From an uncultured Clostridia bacterium (GTDB taxonomy: Bacteria > Bacillota > Clostridia > Christensenellales > Pumilibacteraceae), in contig CAMUAL010000017.1 in the NCBI GenBank assembly GCA_947086925.1, positions 1-35,515 on the forward strand: a DNA stretch of 35,515 bases, read 5' to 3'. The notes beneath the pieces are model-generated. The model was not told the origin of the DNA. It saw nothing but the letters and a program-made list of their open reading frames with translations, and ran no database searches. Positions 14,148 through 22,513 of this stretch are shown in pieces. Numbering within the stretch: position 1 is the stretch's first letter; each line of letters starts with the position of its first letter. Made by a program: the position numbers and the translations under genes.

Positions 14148-15800
14148 ATGAATTTACTTAAAGATTTTCTTGCCGTAACGGAATACGACTCGTACGAGCA
14201 AATGATGCGCGACTTCAAGCCGAAAGTAAATCCCGACTTTAACTTCGCGTTTGACGTGGTTGACAAATACGCGCGACTTTGCCCCGACAAACTCGCACTT
14301 GTGTGGTGCAACGACAGCGGCGAAGAAAAATACGTTACGTTCGACGATGTTTCGAAAGAGAGCAACCGCATTGCAAACATGCTTTATGCCCGCGGAATAC
14401 GAAAGGGTGACAGCGTGCTTATTATGCTTATGTCGCGTTACGAATATTGGTATACCGTTATAGCATGTCATAAACTCGGTGCGTTGGCTATTCCCGCAAC
14501 GAGCCAGCTGACGACAAAAGACATTGTTTACCGTTGTAATTATGCTCGCGTTAAAGCGATAGTTTCGGTAAATACGAAATCGGTTACCGGGTATATACGC
14601 GAAGCTCAGCCTAAGTGCGAAACGGTTGAGTACGCTTTTACGGTAGGCGATGCCGACGGCTTTACGAATTACGCCGCCGAATACGGAAAGTACAACGGCG
14701 ACAAACTTGACTTTACACACAAAAACAAGGTTACCGATTCCATGCTCGCTTACTTTACTTCGGGCACGACGGGCATGCCTAAAATGGTAACTCATAACTA
14801 TGCCTACCCCATTGCTCACATTGCAACCGCGCACCTGTGGCACCGTTGTGAGGACAACGGACTGCATTTTACCGCCGCCGACACGGGTTGGGCAAAGGCA
14901 AGTTGGGGCAAAATTTACGGTCAGTGGATTTGCGGCGCGGCAAACTTTACCTACGACTATTACGGCAGATACACTCCTTTGGATATTTTGCCTCTGCTCG
15001 AAAAATACAAGGTTACTTCTTTTTGCGCTCCGCCTACAATGTATCGTTTTCTTATTAAAGAGGATTTAACAAAATACGACCTTAGCGGTATTAAGCACTA
15101 TTGCACTGCGGGCGAACCGCTTAATCCCGTTGTTTACGAGCACATTAAAGAGAAAATAGGCGCGAGGATATTCGAGGGCTACGGACAGACCGAAACGGTG
15201 CTTGCACTCGGGACGTTTCCAACAACCGAACCGCGCCCCGGCAGCATGGGCAAACCGTGTCCGCTGTACAAAATAGAACTTCTCGACGACAACGGACACC
15301 CCGTAGGCGACGGCGTTGAAGGCGAAATTTGCATAAAGTACAATCCGGAGCAAATCGGCTTACTTATAAGCTACGATAACGGCGAGTCGAGCCGCAGTAT
15401 ATGGAACGACGGCTACTACCACACGGGCGACGTTGCAACGCGCGACAGCGACGGATATTATTGGTTTGTAGGGCGCGACGACGATATTATAAAAAGCAGC
15501 GGCTACCGCATTGGACCGTTCGAAGTTGAAAGCGCGCTTCTCGAACACCCCGCCGTTTTGGAATGTGCCATAACCGCAGTTCCCGACGACACGCGCGGAC
15601 AGATAATAAAAGCAACGGTTGTGCTTGCAAAAAATTACTTTCCGAGCGAAGAACTTAAAAAGGAACTGCAAGACCACGTTAAGCACACAACCGCGCCGTA
15701 CAAATACCCGCGCGTAGTCGAATTTGTAAACCGTCTTCCCAAAACGATTTCCGAAAAAATCCGCCGCGTGGAAATACGGCAGAAAGATTCGCAAAATTAA
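14148..15800 (+). CDS. AMP-forming acyl-CoA synthetase (medium-chain/MACS type)
   Basis: Activates a carboxylic acid to its acyl-CoA through an acyl-AMP intermediate. The 550-residue product has the ANL-superfamily signatures in order: AMP-binding loop AYFTSGTTGMPKMVTHN, CTAGEPLNPVVYE, IFEGYGQTETVLAL, the hinge YHTGDVATRDSDGYYWFVGR, and the catalytic lysine region LPKTISEKIRRVEIR near the C-terminus. The loop DTGWAKASWGKIYGQW is typical of medium-chain (MACS) enzymes. An ATG at 14124 would add eight residues, but GGAG lies seven bases before the ATG at 14148, so I prefer that one. It is monocistronic, between its own promoter and a bidirectional terminator. The acid used cannot be read from sequence. 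Confidence 0.9.
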   Translation: MNLLKDFLAVTEYDSYEQMMRDFKPKVNPDFNFAFDVVDKYARLCPDKLALVWCNDSGEEKYVTFDDVSKESNRIANMLYARGIRKGDSVLIMLMSRYEYWYTVIACHKLGALAIPATSQLTTKDIVYRCNYARVKAIVSVNTKSVTGYIREAQPKCETVEYAFTVGDADGFTNYAAEYGKYNGDKLDFTHKNKVTDSMLAYFTSGTTGMPKMVTHNYAYPIAHIATAHLWHRCEDNGLHFTAADTGWAKASWGKIYGQWICGAANFTYDYYGRYTPLDILPLLEKYKVTSFCAPPTMYRFLIKEDLTKYDLSGIKHYCTAGEPLNPVVYEHIKEKIGARIFEGYGQTETVLALGTFPTTEPRPGSMGKPCPLYKIELLDDNGHPVGDGVEGEICIKYNPEQIGLLISYDNGESSRSIWNDGYYHTGDVATRDSDGYYWFVGRDDDIIKSSGYRIGPFEVESALLEHPAVLECAITAVPDDTRGQIIKATVVLAKNYFPSEELKKELQDHVKHTTAPYKYPRVVEFVNRLPKTISEKIRRVEIRQKDSQN

Positions 15801-15816
15801 AACCGAATTTAAAAAC

Positions 15817-15852
15817 AAACACCCGCTTTCTTACTTTAAAAAGCGGGTGTTT
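15817..15852. terminator. Bidirectional intrinsic terminator
   Basis: A perfect 13-base-pair stem, AAACACCCGCTTT (15817-15829) with AAAGCGGGTGTTT (15840-15852). It has T-rich sequence on the plus-strand side (ATTTTACTTTTT) and a GTTTTTAAATT tail on the minus-strand side. It sits between the convergent acyl-CoA synthetase and zinc-ribbon genes. Confidence 0.88.
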
Positions 15853-15855
15853 ATT

Positions 15856-16569
15856 TTACTTTTTGTAAACCAATCGGCGGCAGGTTTCGCAACGGCACTG
15901 CCCTTTATCGACAAGTTCGCTTGTCGCCTTTTGCGACAATTCCAAACCGCAGAAACAGCGGTAATGGTTTTTGCCGGCGTCGATTGCCTCGACGAACGCG
16001 GGATACTTACCCTCGGCGGTAATTGCGGCATACTGCTCTAAAACCGCGGCGGGAATAGACGGTTTAATTGCGTCGAGCTTGGCTTTAAGCGACTTTATCT
16101 GCGGTTCTTTTTCCGTTTTGAATTTGTTAAGACGCTCTTTAACGGTGTTGAACAGGTTGCGCATTTTTTTGCCGCGCTCCTGACCGTCGAGGTAAGCGAG
16201 TATAACCTTATCGGTTTTGTCGTTTCGCTCGGATAAGCGTTTTTCCAAATCGTAAAGCTTTTCACGCACTTTTTCGAGCTGAGCAACAAATTCGCGCTGT
16301 TTTTCGAGGTCGTCGGTTGTCTTGATTTTTTCCGACAGCTCATCGATACGCTTTACGCATTCTTCGAAAAACGAAAGCGCGTTATTGTAAAACGTAACTA
16401 TATTCTCGGCAGCTTTTTCGGTTTCGGTCACCGTTGCCTTTGCATTGTTAAATTCGGTACGTGCCTGCTCCAACTTTTTGCTGTCGTCACTGCGCTCGAT
16501 TTCGTCGAGAACTTTTCTGAGTTCTATGTCTATCTTCTGATACTCCAACAGCTTTTCCAAATTTTCCAT
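15856..16569 (-). CDS. Coiled-coil C4-type zinc-ribbon protein (zf-RING_7 family)
   Basis: A 237-residue protein. Residues 1-170 are almost wholly charged heptad-like helix (coiled coil, for example LEKQREFVAQLEKVREKLYD). The last 45 residues hold a zinc ribbon with cysteines in CFCGLEL and CRCETCRRLVY. This architecture is widespread next to nif3 in Bacillota and is thought to bind nucleic acid, but its job is not established. The ATG at 16569 follows AAGGAGAG. It is the last gene of the dgt-dnaG-rpoD-trmK-nif3 series, about 100 bases after the nif3-like stop, and is closed by the bidirectional terminator at 15817-15852. Confidence 0.85.
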   Translation of the reverse strand: MENLEKLLEYQKIDIELRKVLDEIERSDDSKKLEQARTEFNNAKATVTETEKAAENIVTFYNNALSFFEECVKRIDELSEKIKTTDDLEKQREFVAQLEKVREKLYDLEKRLSERNDKTDKVILAYLDGQERGKKMRNLFNTVKERLNKFKTEKEPQIKSLKAKLDAIKPSIPAAVLEQYAAITAEGKYPAFVEAIDAGKNHYRCFCGLELSQKATSELVDKGQCRCETCRRLVYKK

Positions 16570-16670
16570 TTCTCTCTCCTTATATTCGGGTGTAGGGTTG
16601 CTATGCGCCCGACTTACTTACTCGGTTTGCCTTTAAAAAGCGCCTCTGTTTTTCGCGGCTTTGAATCCGC

Positions 16671-17480
16671 TTAATATCTTGGATTTTGCTCGGCTTGCGA
16701 CAGCACGATTTCTATATCCGCTTTGCGGGCCTTTGCCTCGATGCGCAGATTCTGCACCAGCCGCGCAAGATAGCAATGTTCCATTGTGTAATGCTGAGGC
16801 TCTATAAGCGTTATGCCGCGCTCGAACGCATAAACGGCAACATGGTGCTTTACGTCGGCGGTTACCAAACAGTCGGCACCTGCGGCTATCGCCATATCTA
16901 CGTATTTCGTGTCGCCGCCCCCGCCGCCGTTTATTACGGCTATGCGCTTAACTTGCGCGTAAGGCTCGCCCACCGTGCGCACGTACGAATCTTTGAGAAC
17001 CGATTCGACTTCGCCCTTAAATACCGAGCAGTACACCTTATTCGCCAAATCGCCTACGCGCCCGAATCCGACTTCGGAATCTATGTAAGGCTCTAAACTT
17101 TTGATGTTTCTGAGTCCGAGAATCTGAGCCACGTAGTCGTTTATGCCGCCGCTTACAAAGTCGAGATTTGTGTGAGCCGCATAAATCGCTATTCCGTTTT
17201 CAGCCGCTTTAAGCAGTTTTGCTCCCGTTACGTTGTCGGCGCGGATATTTTTTACAGGATAAAAAATCATGGGGTGATGACTTATTATAAGCTCCGCTCC
17301 CATATTTATTGCCTCGTCTATTACGCGCATTGTAACGTCCAAACAGCACAGCACGCGCGTCACGGCGCGGTTTTCGTCGCCGAGTATAAGTCCTACGTTG
17401 TCGTAATCCGCTTTGTATTCGTATTCTTCGGGCGCAAAGTCCCGCAAAATACTCAAAGCTTCTTTAACCGTTGTTGCCAC
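16671..17480 (-). CDS. Nif3-like dinuclear metal-centre protein
   Basis: Member of the NIF3/YqfO/YbgI family, in some members annotated as GTP cyclohydrolase I type 2 although the in vivo role is unsettled. The 269-residue product has the metal-binding IISHHPMIFYPV, AAHTNLDFVSGG and, near the end, VTADVKHHVA and QHYTMEHCYL. It lacks the PII-like insert found in the longer YqfO form. It starts with GTG at 17480, which a perfect AAAGGAGG supports, and overlaps the end of trmK by 28 bases. A tyrosine (YDNVGL) replaces the usual tryptophan of WDNVGL. The family is certain; the reaction is not. Confidence 0.9.
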   Translation of the reverse strand: MATTVKEALSILRDFAPEEYEYKADYDNVGLILGDENRAVTRVLCCLDVTMRVIDEAINMGAELIISHHPMIFYPVKNIRADNVTGAKLLKAAENGIAIYAAHTNLDFVSGGINDYVAQILGLRNIKSLEPYIDSEVGFGRVGDLANKVYCSVFKGEVESVLKDSYVRTVGEPYAQVKRIAVINGGGGGDTKYVDMAIAAGADCLVTADVKHHVAVYAFERGITLIEPQHYTMEHCYLARLVQNLRIEAKARKADIEIVLSQAEQNPRY

Positions 17481-18091
17481 AGGATTGCCTCCTTTAAATC
17501 TTCTGCCTTCAAAATATTTTCTTGTGTGCTTTTGTATCCCGATACCGCCGCAAGCGAATTGTTGAGCTTTGCTTCCAAATCGGGATTATGCTCGTTTAAA
17601 AACATGCCGAACTTTATCATTAGCGGATTCGCTCCCAATAGCTGAGCTTTGCCTCCGCCCGACTCCGCTTTTATTACGTCGTAATACTTTTTGCCGTCGC
17701 GTATGACCCTGTCGGTCACAATGCGGTAGTCGCGTTTAAGCAATGCCTCGCGCACTTCGGATACGTCTTTTTGCGGCGATAGTATGAACTTTTCGGGGCT
17801 GCAACCGCACATAATGCGGATAATCTCCATGCCGCCCATGCCGCATATAAGCACCGTTTTATATTCCTTTGCCGCAACCGCGCCGTCGGCGCAAATAAAT
17901 TCAGCTTTGCCCGCCCCTACGGTTTTTCGCGCTTTATTCAGGCTCGGCAACGAAATATCGCATGCCGTGATTTTATCCGCAAGTCCGTTTTTATATACAA
18001 ATTCGGTAACAAAGCCGTGGTCGCAACCCACATCTATAAAGCTTTCGGTTTTGTCTATCAGCGAGCAGATGAATTTCAACCGTTCGGTCAA
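17453..18091 (-). CDS. trmK: tRNA (adenine(22)-N1)-methyltransferase
   Basis: SAM-dependent enzyme that methylates A22 in tRNA. The 212-residue product has the SAM-binding SFIDVGCDHGFVTEFV, ITACDISLPSLNKAR, the TrmK-specific ICGMGGMEIIRIM, and FILSPQKDVSEVR. It starts with TTG at 18091; its first bases overlap the rpoD stop (TTGA, four bases), with AAAGGA upstream, so its translation is coupled to rpoD. It overlaps the following nif3-like gene by 28 bases. The order rpoD-trmK-nif3 is standard in Bacillota, which supports the call. Confidence 0.93.
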   Translation of the reverse strand: MTERLKFICSLIDKTESFIDVGCDHGFVTEFVYKNGLADKITACDISLPSLNKARKTVGAGKAEFICADGAVAAKEYKTVLICGMGGMEIIRIMCGCSPEKFILSPQKDVSEVREALLKRDYRIVTDRVIRDGKKYYDVIKAESGGGKAQLLGANPLMIKFGMFLNEHNPDLEAKLNNSLAAVSGYKSTQENILKAEDLKEAILWQQRLKKL

Positions 18092-19353
18092 TCTATATAA
18101 TCCTTTAACTTTTTACTGCGCGACGGGTGACGCAGTTTTCTTAACGCCTTTGCCTCGATTTGACGGATTCTCTCACGAGTTACGCCGAACTCTTTCCCCA
18201 CTTCTTCGAGGGTGCGCGAATGTCCGTCGTCTATGCCGTAACGAAGCCTAAGCACCATTTCTTCGCGCGGGGTAAGCGTATCCAAAATCCCGAGCAACTG
18301 CTCTTTTAAAAGAGTGAACGCGGCTACGTCTTGCGGCGCGGTGGCGTTGTTATCTTCTATAAAGTCGCCGAGATGGCTGTCTTCTTCCTCGCCTATGGGA
18401 GTTTCGAGCGAAACGGGGTCGAGAGCTATGCGCTGAATTTCACGCACGCGTTCTTCCGATATTCCCATTTCTTTGCTGATTTCCTCGGGTGTGGGGTCGC
18501 GTCCGAGCTCCTGCACAAGCACGCGCGTTGTACGGATAAGCTTGTTTATGGTTTCAACCATATGCACCGGAATCCTTATGGTGCGCGCTTGGTCGGCGAT
18601 TGCACGGGTAATTGCCTGACGAATCCACCACGTTGCGTATGTCGAAAACCTGAATCCCTTTGTGTAATCGAATTTATCAACCGCTTTCATAAGTCCGAGA
18701 TTGCCTTCCTGAATCAAATCGAGAAACAACATTCCGCGCCCTACGTAACGCTTTGCTATGCTCACGACAAGCCGCAAATTCGCTTCGCTGAGGCGGGTTT
18801 TCGCGTATTCGTCGCCGCTTGCCATGCGCTGAGCAAGGTCGATTTCTTCTTCCATGCTGAGAAGCGGAACTTTGCCGATGTCTTTAAGATAAACCTTAAC
18901 GGGGTCGTCTATGTTTACTTCGCCGGCAATGAGCTGCTCTATCGAATCGTCGTTTTTAAGGTCGATTTGAGTATTTATAACTTCTACGTTGTTGTCGGCA
19001 AGGATTCGGAAAACTTCTTCCATTTGCTCGGCGTTTGCTTCGCACTCAACGGCAAGCTTTTCGCCCACTTCGTCGTAAGTAAGATGTCCGCGGCGTTTGC
19101 CCGCCTCGATAAGTCTTTTTACTTCACGATTGATTTTATCGGAAAGCACCACCGCAGGCAGAGTTTTTACAACCTCTACTTTATGCTCGCTTAAATACTT
19201 TAACGCATCTTCCATTTGCTCGGCGTCCGCCTTAACTGCGGCAAGCTTTTCGCCAACTTCGTCGTATGTGAGCTTGCCTCCGCGCATATGCCCGCACGAC
19301 ACAAGCTCGTCAAGCACTTTGTTGAGTTGTTCTGTAAGTTTTTTCTCGGACAT
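18088..19353 (-). CDS. rpoD: RNA polymerase primary sigma factor with duplicated region 1.1
   Basis: Housekeeping sigma-70 (SigA) that directs RNA polymerase to -10/-35 promoters. The 421-residue product has region 1.2-2 (DPVKVYLKDIGKVPLLS, NLRLVVSIAKRYVGRGMLF, FDYTKGFRFSTYATWWIRQA), region 3 and region 4 (TLEEVGKEFGVTRERIRQIE), ending SRSKKLKDYID. The N-terminus is odd: two tandem region 1.1 domains, about residues 8-62 and 76-127, each carrying the identical LTYDEVGEKLA (28-38 and 91-101) and AEQME. Bacillus SigA has one. The ATG at 19353 follows AAGGAG; a longer frame upstream has no support. A 66-base gap to dnaG holds a small AGCGG/CCGCT hairpin. Confidence 0.97.
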   Translation of the reverse strand: MSEKKLTEQLNKVLDELVSCGHMRGGKLTYDEVGEKLAAVKADAEQMEDALKYLSEHKVEVVKTLPAVVLSDKINREVKRLIEAGKRRGHLTYDEVGEKLAVECEANAEQMEEVFRILADNNVEVINTQIDLKNDDSIEQLIAGEVNIDDPVKVYLKDIGKVPLLSMEEEIDLAQRMASGDEYAKTRLSEANLRLVVSIAKRYVGRGMLFLDLIQEGNLGLMKAVDKFDYTKGFRFSTYATWWIRQAITRAIADQARTIRIPVHMVETINKLIRTTRVLVQELGRDPTPEEISKEMGISEERVREIQRIALDPVSLETPIGEEEDSHLGDFIEDNNATAPQDVAAFTLLKEQLLGILDTLTPREEMVLRLRYGIDDGHSRTLEEVGKEFGVTRERIRQIEAKALRKLRHPSRSKKLKDYID

Positions 19354-19419
19354 TTTATTCTCCTTACTTTGTCTTCCTTGGGTTTTCAAGCGGCTTTGAC
19401 ACCGCTCTTTCGTAAACAT

Positions 19420-21192
19420 TTATTCGTCGTATTCGCCGCGCTCTATGTTTTTTATTTTTAAAGTTATATCTTTTATGCGCTTGGCAATTTCCAACATCTG
19501 CGAAGTTTCGACTGTATTTTTCGACTGCTCTTTAAGCTCATGGATTTGCTTGTTAAGTGCGGCGATTTGCAGATTTTTTACGCACGTGACGTATTTTTCC
19601 TTACCGTCGCCGTCCAAAAATACGTGTCCCATAAGCTCGTTTAACAGCGGTTTGTCTTCTTCGGGCGTATTTTCGAAAAACGCCGCAAGCCCCTGCTTAT
19701 TGCCAGAGCGGAAATTATCGAGTCCCCACTCGTATATTCGCGCGGGTAATTCTCCCGTTATATACGGCGCAACGTCGAGCGTGAAATCGCAATAATCCTT
19801 CTGATTCAGCACCGCCGCCAAAATAAACCGCAGTGACGGGTCGATTTCGGAAGCTTCGATTTTAGGGGGAGCTACTACATTTTCGGGTGTAACGGCAGGA
19901 GCGATTTCCATTTGCTTATAAAGCGAATCCCATGTATAACCGGTTAAATTTCTTATGTTTTCGATATACGTTTCACGCTCTGCGGGATTAAGTATCGCTT
20001 TTACTATTTTAAGCGCTTCTACCGTAAACTTCGCTTTTTCGTCTGATTTCTTGATGTCGTACTTTTTTAAAAGAGTGTTGATTTTAAACTGCGGCAGGGT
20101 TATTGCGTTATCGAGAAGTTCGCCGTAATAGTCCGCGCCGTGCTTTTTTATTACGTCGTCGGGGTCGAGTCCCTCGGGAAGCTGTACTACTTTTACGTTC
20201 AAACCCGCTTCGGCTAATATGTCAAGACCGCGCAAAGTGGCTTTCTGACCCGCACCGTCACCGTCATAGCTTATGTAAATACGGTCGCAGTAATTCTTCA
20301 AAAGCTTTGCCTGTGTTTGCGTAAGCGACGTTCCCATTGACGCAACCGCCATATCGAATCCCGCTTTGTGCAGAGAAATTACGTCCATGTAGCCCTCGCA
20401 CATTATTATATACGGCAAGCCCTTAGGCGACTGCTTGCGTTTTTTAAGCAGATTAACCGCATAAATATTGCGCGACTTATCGAATATATCGGTTTGACTG
20501 CCGTTGCGGTACTTTGCGAAATCGGGATTCTGTGCAAGCACTCTGCCGCCGAACGACACAACTTCGCCGTAATTGTTTATTATGGGAAAAATGAGTCTGC
20601 CGAAAAACACGTCGTAATATTCGTCTGCGCGTTGCGCCGCGATTCCCGCCTCTTTCATTTCTGTTTTTGTGTAGCCGAGCTTAGACAGATAGTTCACAAT
20701 CTCAGCGCCCGAAACGCTGTATCCGAGCCCGAACCGTCTTATCAGGTTTTCGCCCACTTCGCGCCGTTTCAAATATTCGCGCGCTTCCTTTGCCGCTGGC
20801 AGAGATAAATTGTCGTGATAGTGCCGAGCCGCCTCCCGCATAAGGTTGTAAAGACGTTCTTTCTTTTTGGCGTCGGCGGCATAGTCTTTTCCGCCCGACT
20901 TCGCCTGCGGAACTTCCAAATTCGCTTCTTTTGCGAGAATACGTATGGCGTCGCCTTTGCTCACCGATTCGATAGAGCTTATAAAGTTTATCGCATTGCC
21001 GCCTGCCTTACAGCCGAAACAGTAGTACATGCCCTTATCGGGCGAAACGGTAAACGACGGAGTTTTTTCATGGTGAAACGGGCAACAGCCCCAATACGTG
21101 CCGCCCTTTCGTTGCAAACTCGTGTAGCGCGACACGATTTTCACTATATCGCTACGCTGTAATAGTTCGTTTAAAAATTCTCCGTAATCCAT
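19420..21192 (-). CDS. dnaG: DNA primase
   Basis: Makes RNA primers at the replication fork. The 590-residue product has the CHC2 zinc finger (CCPFHHEKTPSFTVSPDKGM, then YYCFGCKAGGNAI, residues about 38-66), the N-terminal core (FFGRLIFPIINNYGEVVSFGGR), the TOPRIM acidic motifs (MCEGYMDVIS and YISYDGDGAGQKA), and a helicase-binding C-terminal region. The frame extends 15 codons further, but the ATG at 21192, two bases past the dgt stop, gives the normal MDYGEFLNELLQRSDIV. No good ribosome site sits at the right distance (an AGGA lies only one base from ATG), so it is probably translated by coupling to dgt. Confidence 0.95.
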   Translation of the reverse strand: MDYGEFLNELLQRSDIVKIVSRYTSLQRKGGTYWGCCPFHHEKTPSFTVSPDKGMYYCFGCKAGGNAINFISSIESVSKGDAIRILAKEANLEVPQAKSGGKDYAADAKKKERLYNLMREAARHYHDNLSLPAAKEAREYLKRREVGENLIRRFGLGYSVSGAEIVNYLSKLGYTKTEMKEAGIAAQRADEYYDVFFGRLIFPIINNYGEVVSFGGRVLAQNPDFAKYRNGSQTDIFDKSRNIYAVNLLKKRKQSPKGLPYIIMCEGYMDVISLHKAGFDMAVASMGTSLTQTQAKLLKNYCDRIYISYDGDGAGQKATLRGLDILAEAGLNVKVVQLPEGLDPDDVIKKHGADYYGELLDNAITLPQFKINTLLKKYDIKKSDEKAKFTVEALKIVKAILNPAERETYIENIRNLTGYTWDSLYKQMEIAPAVTPENVVAPPKIEASEIDPSLRFILAAVLNQKDYCDFTLDVAPYITGELPARIYEWGLDNFRSGNKQGLAAFFENTPEEDKPLLNELMGHVFLDGDGKEKYVTCVKNLQIAALNKQIHELKEQSKNTVETSQMLEIAKRIKDITLKIKNIERGEYDE

Positions 21193-21194
21193 TC

Positions 21195-22199
21195 CTATTT
21201 GTTCCAGTTTTTTGGCACCGTTATATCGGTAAAGCACCTGACCGCAAAATTATCGCTCATCATCGAGATGTAATCCACGGCTTTCTGCTCAATCGAACAA
21301 TCGGGGTCGATAAATTCCGCCGGAATCTTATCGGGATTTTCCGTAAAGTGACGGTATAAAAACCTAATCATGTCCACCGCTTTATGTTCTTCGGCTTTTG
21401 CCACGGGCGACGAATACACGTTGTCGAACATAAACTGCCTAAGCCCCATAATCTCCGACTCGAACAACTCGCTCGGGCGCACGACGGGCTTCTCGAAGCT
21501 GTTATTTATTATATCCATAATCATGCTGTTGATACGAGCGGAATTATGCTCGCCGAACAGCTTTATATAACGCTCCGGAATATCGCTCGACTTTATAACG
21601 CCTGCGCGTATGGCATCGTCTATATCGTGATTTATGTATGCAATTCGGTCGCTCCATGCCACAACCTGACCTTCGAGAGTGCTCGGTTTCCCCTTTGAAG
21701 TGTGGTTTAAAATGCCGTCGCGCACCTCGTAGCACAGATTCATGCCTTTGCCGTCGTACTCTAACTTTTCTACCATTCTCAGCGACTGCTCGTTATGCTC
21801 GAATCGAATAAATTCGTTTAACGCCTTTTCGCCAGCATGACCGTACGGCGTATGCCCCAAATCGTGTCCGAGCGCAATAGCCTCGGTTAAATCCTCGTTC
21901 AGTCTTAGCGCACGCGCAATAGTGCGCGCAATCTGACTGACCTCTAACGTGTGAGTAAGCCTTGTGCGGTAGTGGTCGCCCTCGGGAGATAAAAACACCT
22001 GCGTTTTATGCTTTAAACGTCTGAACGCCTTGCAATGCAAAATTCTGTCGCGGTCACGCTGAAAATCGGTACGCAAACCGTCAGGTTCGATAGGCAAAAC
22101 GCGCCCCTTTGTATCTGCCGATTTACAGGCATACTTACTAAGATATTTATCCTCGATTTCATGCGTTATATCGGAATAACGTGCGACAAACTTTGCTAT
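21195..22199 (-). CDS. dgt: dGTPase-like HD-domain triphosphohydrolase, probable ATA start
   Basis: Deoxyguanosine-triphosphate triphosphohydrolase family, cleaving dNTP to nucleoside and tripolyphosphate. HD-domain motifs are RLTHTLEVSQIARTIA and ALGHDLGHTPYGHAGE, with VVAWSDRIAYINHDIDDA following; the family start RTDFQRDRDRILH is present. The first ordinary start (TTG, 22097) would cut inside the conserved N-terminus: upstream the frame reads LSKYACKSADTKGRVLP, which fits homologues. It stays open to 22227 with no ATG, GTG or TTG. A strong GGAGG lies eight bases before an ATA at 22197-22199, so I end the gene there (334 residues, the family's usual size). First gene of the dnaG-rpoD series. 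Confidence 0.85.
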   Translation of the reverse strand: MAKFVARYSDITHEIEDKYLSKYACKSADTKGRVLPIEPDGLRTDFQRDRDRILHCKAFRRLKHKTQVFLSPEGDHYRTRLTHTLEVSQIARTIARALRLNEDLTEAIALGHDLGHTPYGHAGEKALNEFIRFEHNEQSLRMVEKLEYDGKGMNLCYEVRDGILNHTSKGKPSTLEGQVVAWSDRIAYINHDIDDAIRAGVIKSSDIPERYIKLFGEHNSARINSMIMDIINNSFEKPVVRPSELFESEIMGLRQFMFDNVYSSPVAKAEEHKAVDMIRFLYRHFTENPDKIPAEFIDPDCSIEQKAVDYISMMSDNFAVRCFTDITVPKNWNK

Positions 22200-22419
22200 G
22201 GTAATCTCCTCCGTAGTGATTCGGTTTTACGGCATTTTCACAAAACCACGTTAAGGACGGCGCGTTTTGCACCGTCCTTAGTGTAGTTTCAACTTTGATT
22301 GTATAATTCCCGTTTTATATTAATTGCGGGAATTTTTGGTATTCGCCCGGTAAGCGTATGTAAGATAATCACCTACCTTTTGATTAATAACCGTATCGCA
22401 TTCTTTATCAAACGATTAT
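22200..22419 (-). promoter_or_regulatory. Long structured 5' leader of dgt-dnaG-rpoD
   Basis: About 220 bases without a gene lie between the candidate promoter and the dgt start. Three perfect stems are visible: AATTCCCG/CGGGAATT (22305-22312 with 22327-22334), TAAGGACGG/CCGTCCTTA (22252-22260 with 22272-22280) and GGTTTT/AAAACC (22223-22228 with 22242-22247). None ends in a T run on the minus strand, so they look like leader structure rather than a simple terminator. The ribosome site GGAGGAG lies at its 3' end. I recognise no known riboswitch. Confidence 0.5.
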
Positions 22420-22425
22420 GCGTAT

Positions 22426-22455
22426 AGTCTAACAAACTTAGCGCATTAAAGTCAA
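22426..22455 (-). promoter_or_regulatory. Candidate promoter of the dgt-dnaG-rpoD operon
   Basis: On the minus strand TTGACT (22450-22455) and TAGACT (22426-22431) are 18 bases apart. The -35 matches consensus at five of six positions, the -10 at four. It lies between the mannanase remnant and dgt, where the operon promoter is needed. Confidence 0.5.
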
Positions 22456-22513
22456 GCGTTTAAACATTATTTGGGGGCATTTTATAAAGATTTTGACGGA
22501 AAATCCGAAAAAT

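Noticed and set aside
16630..16672. Hairpin with T run (AGC-GC/GC-GCT) between nif3-like and zinc-ribbon genes
   Set aside because: The stem has a bulge and only about five pairs, too weak to call a terminator.
18331..19194. A 287-codon plus-strand frame inside rpoD
   Set aside because: Antisense shadow of the conserved sigma factor sequence; no ribosome site or family motif.
19360..19418. AGCGG/CCGCT hairpin between dnaG and rpoD
   Set aside because: Five base pairs without a T run; could be a processing site, but no evidence supports it.
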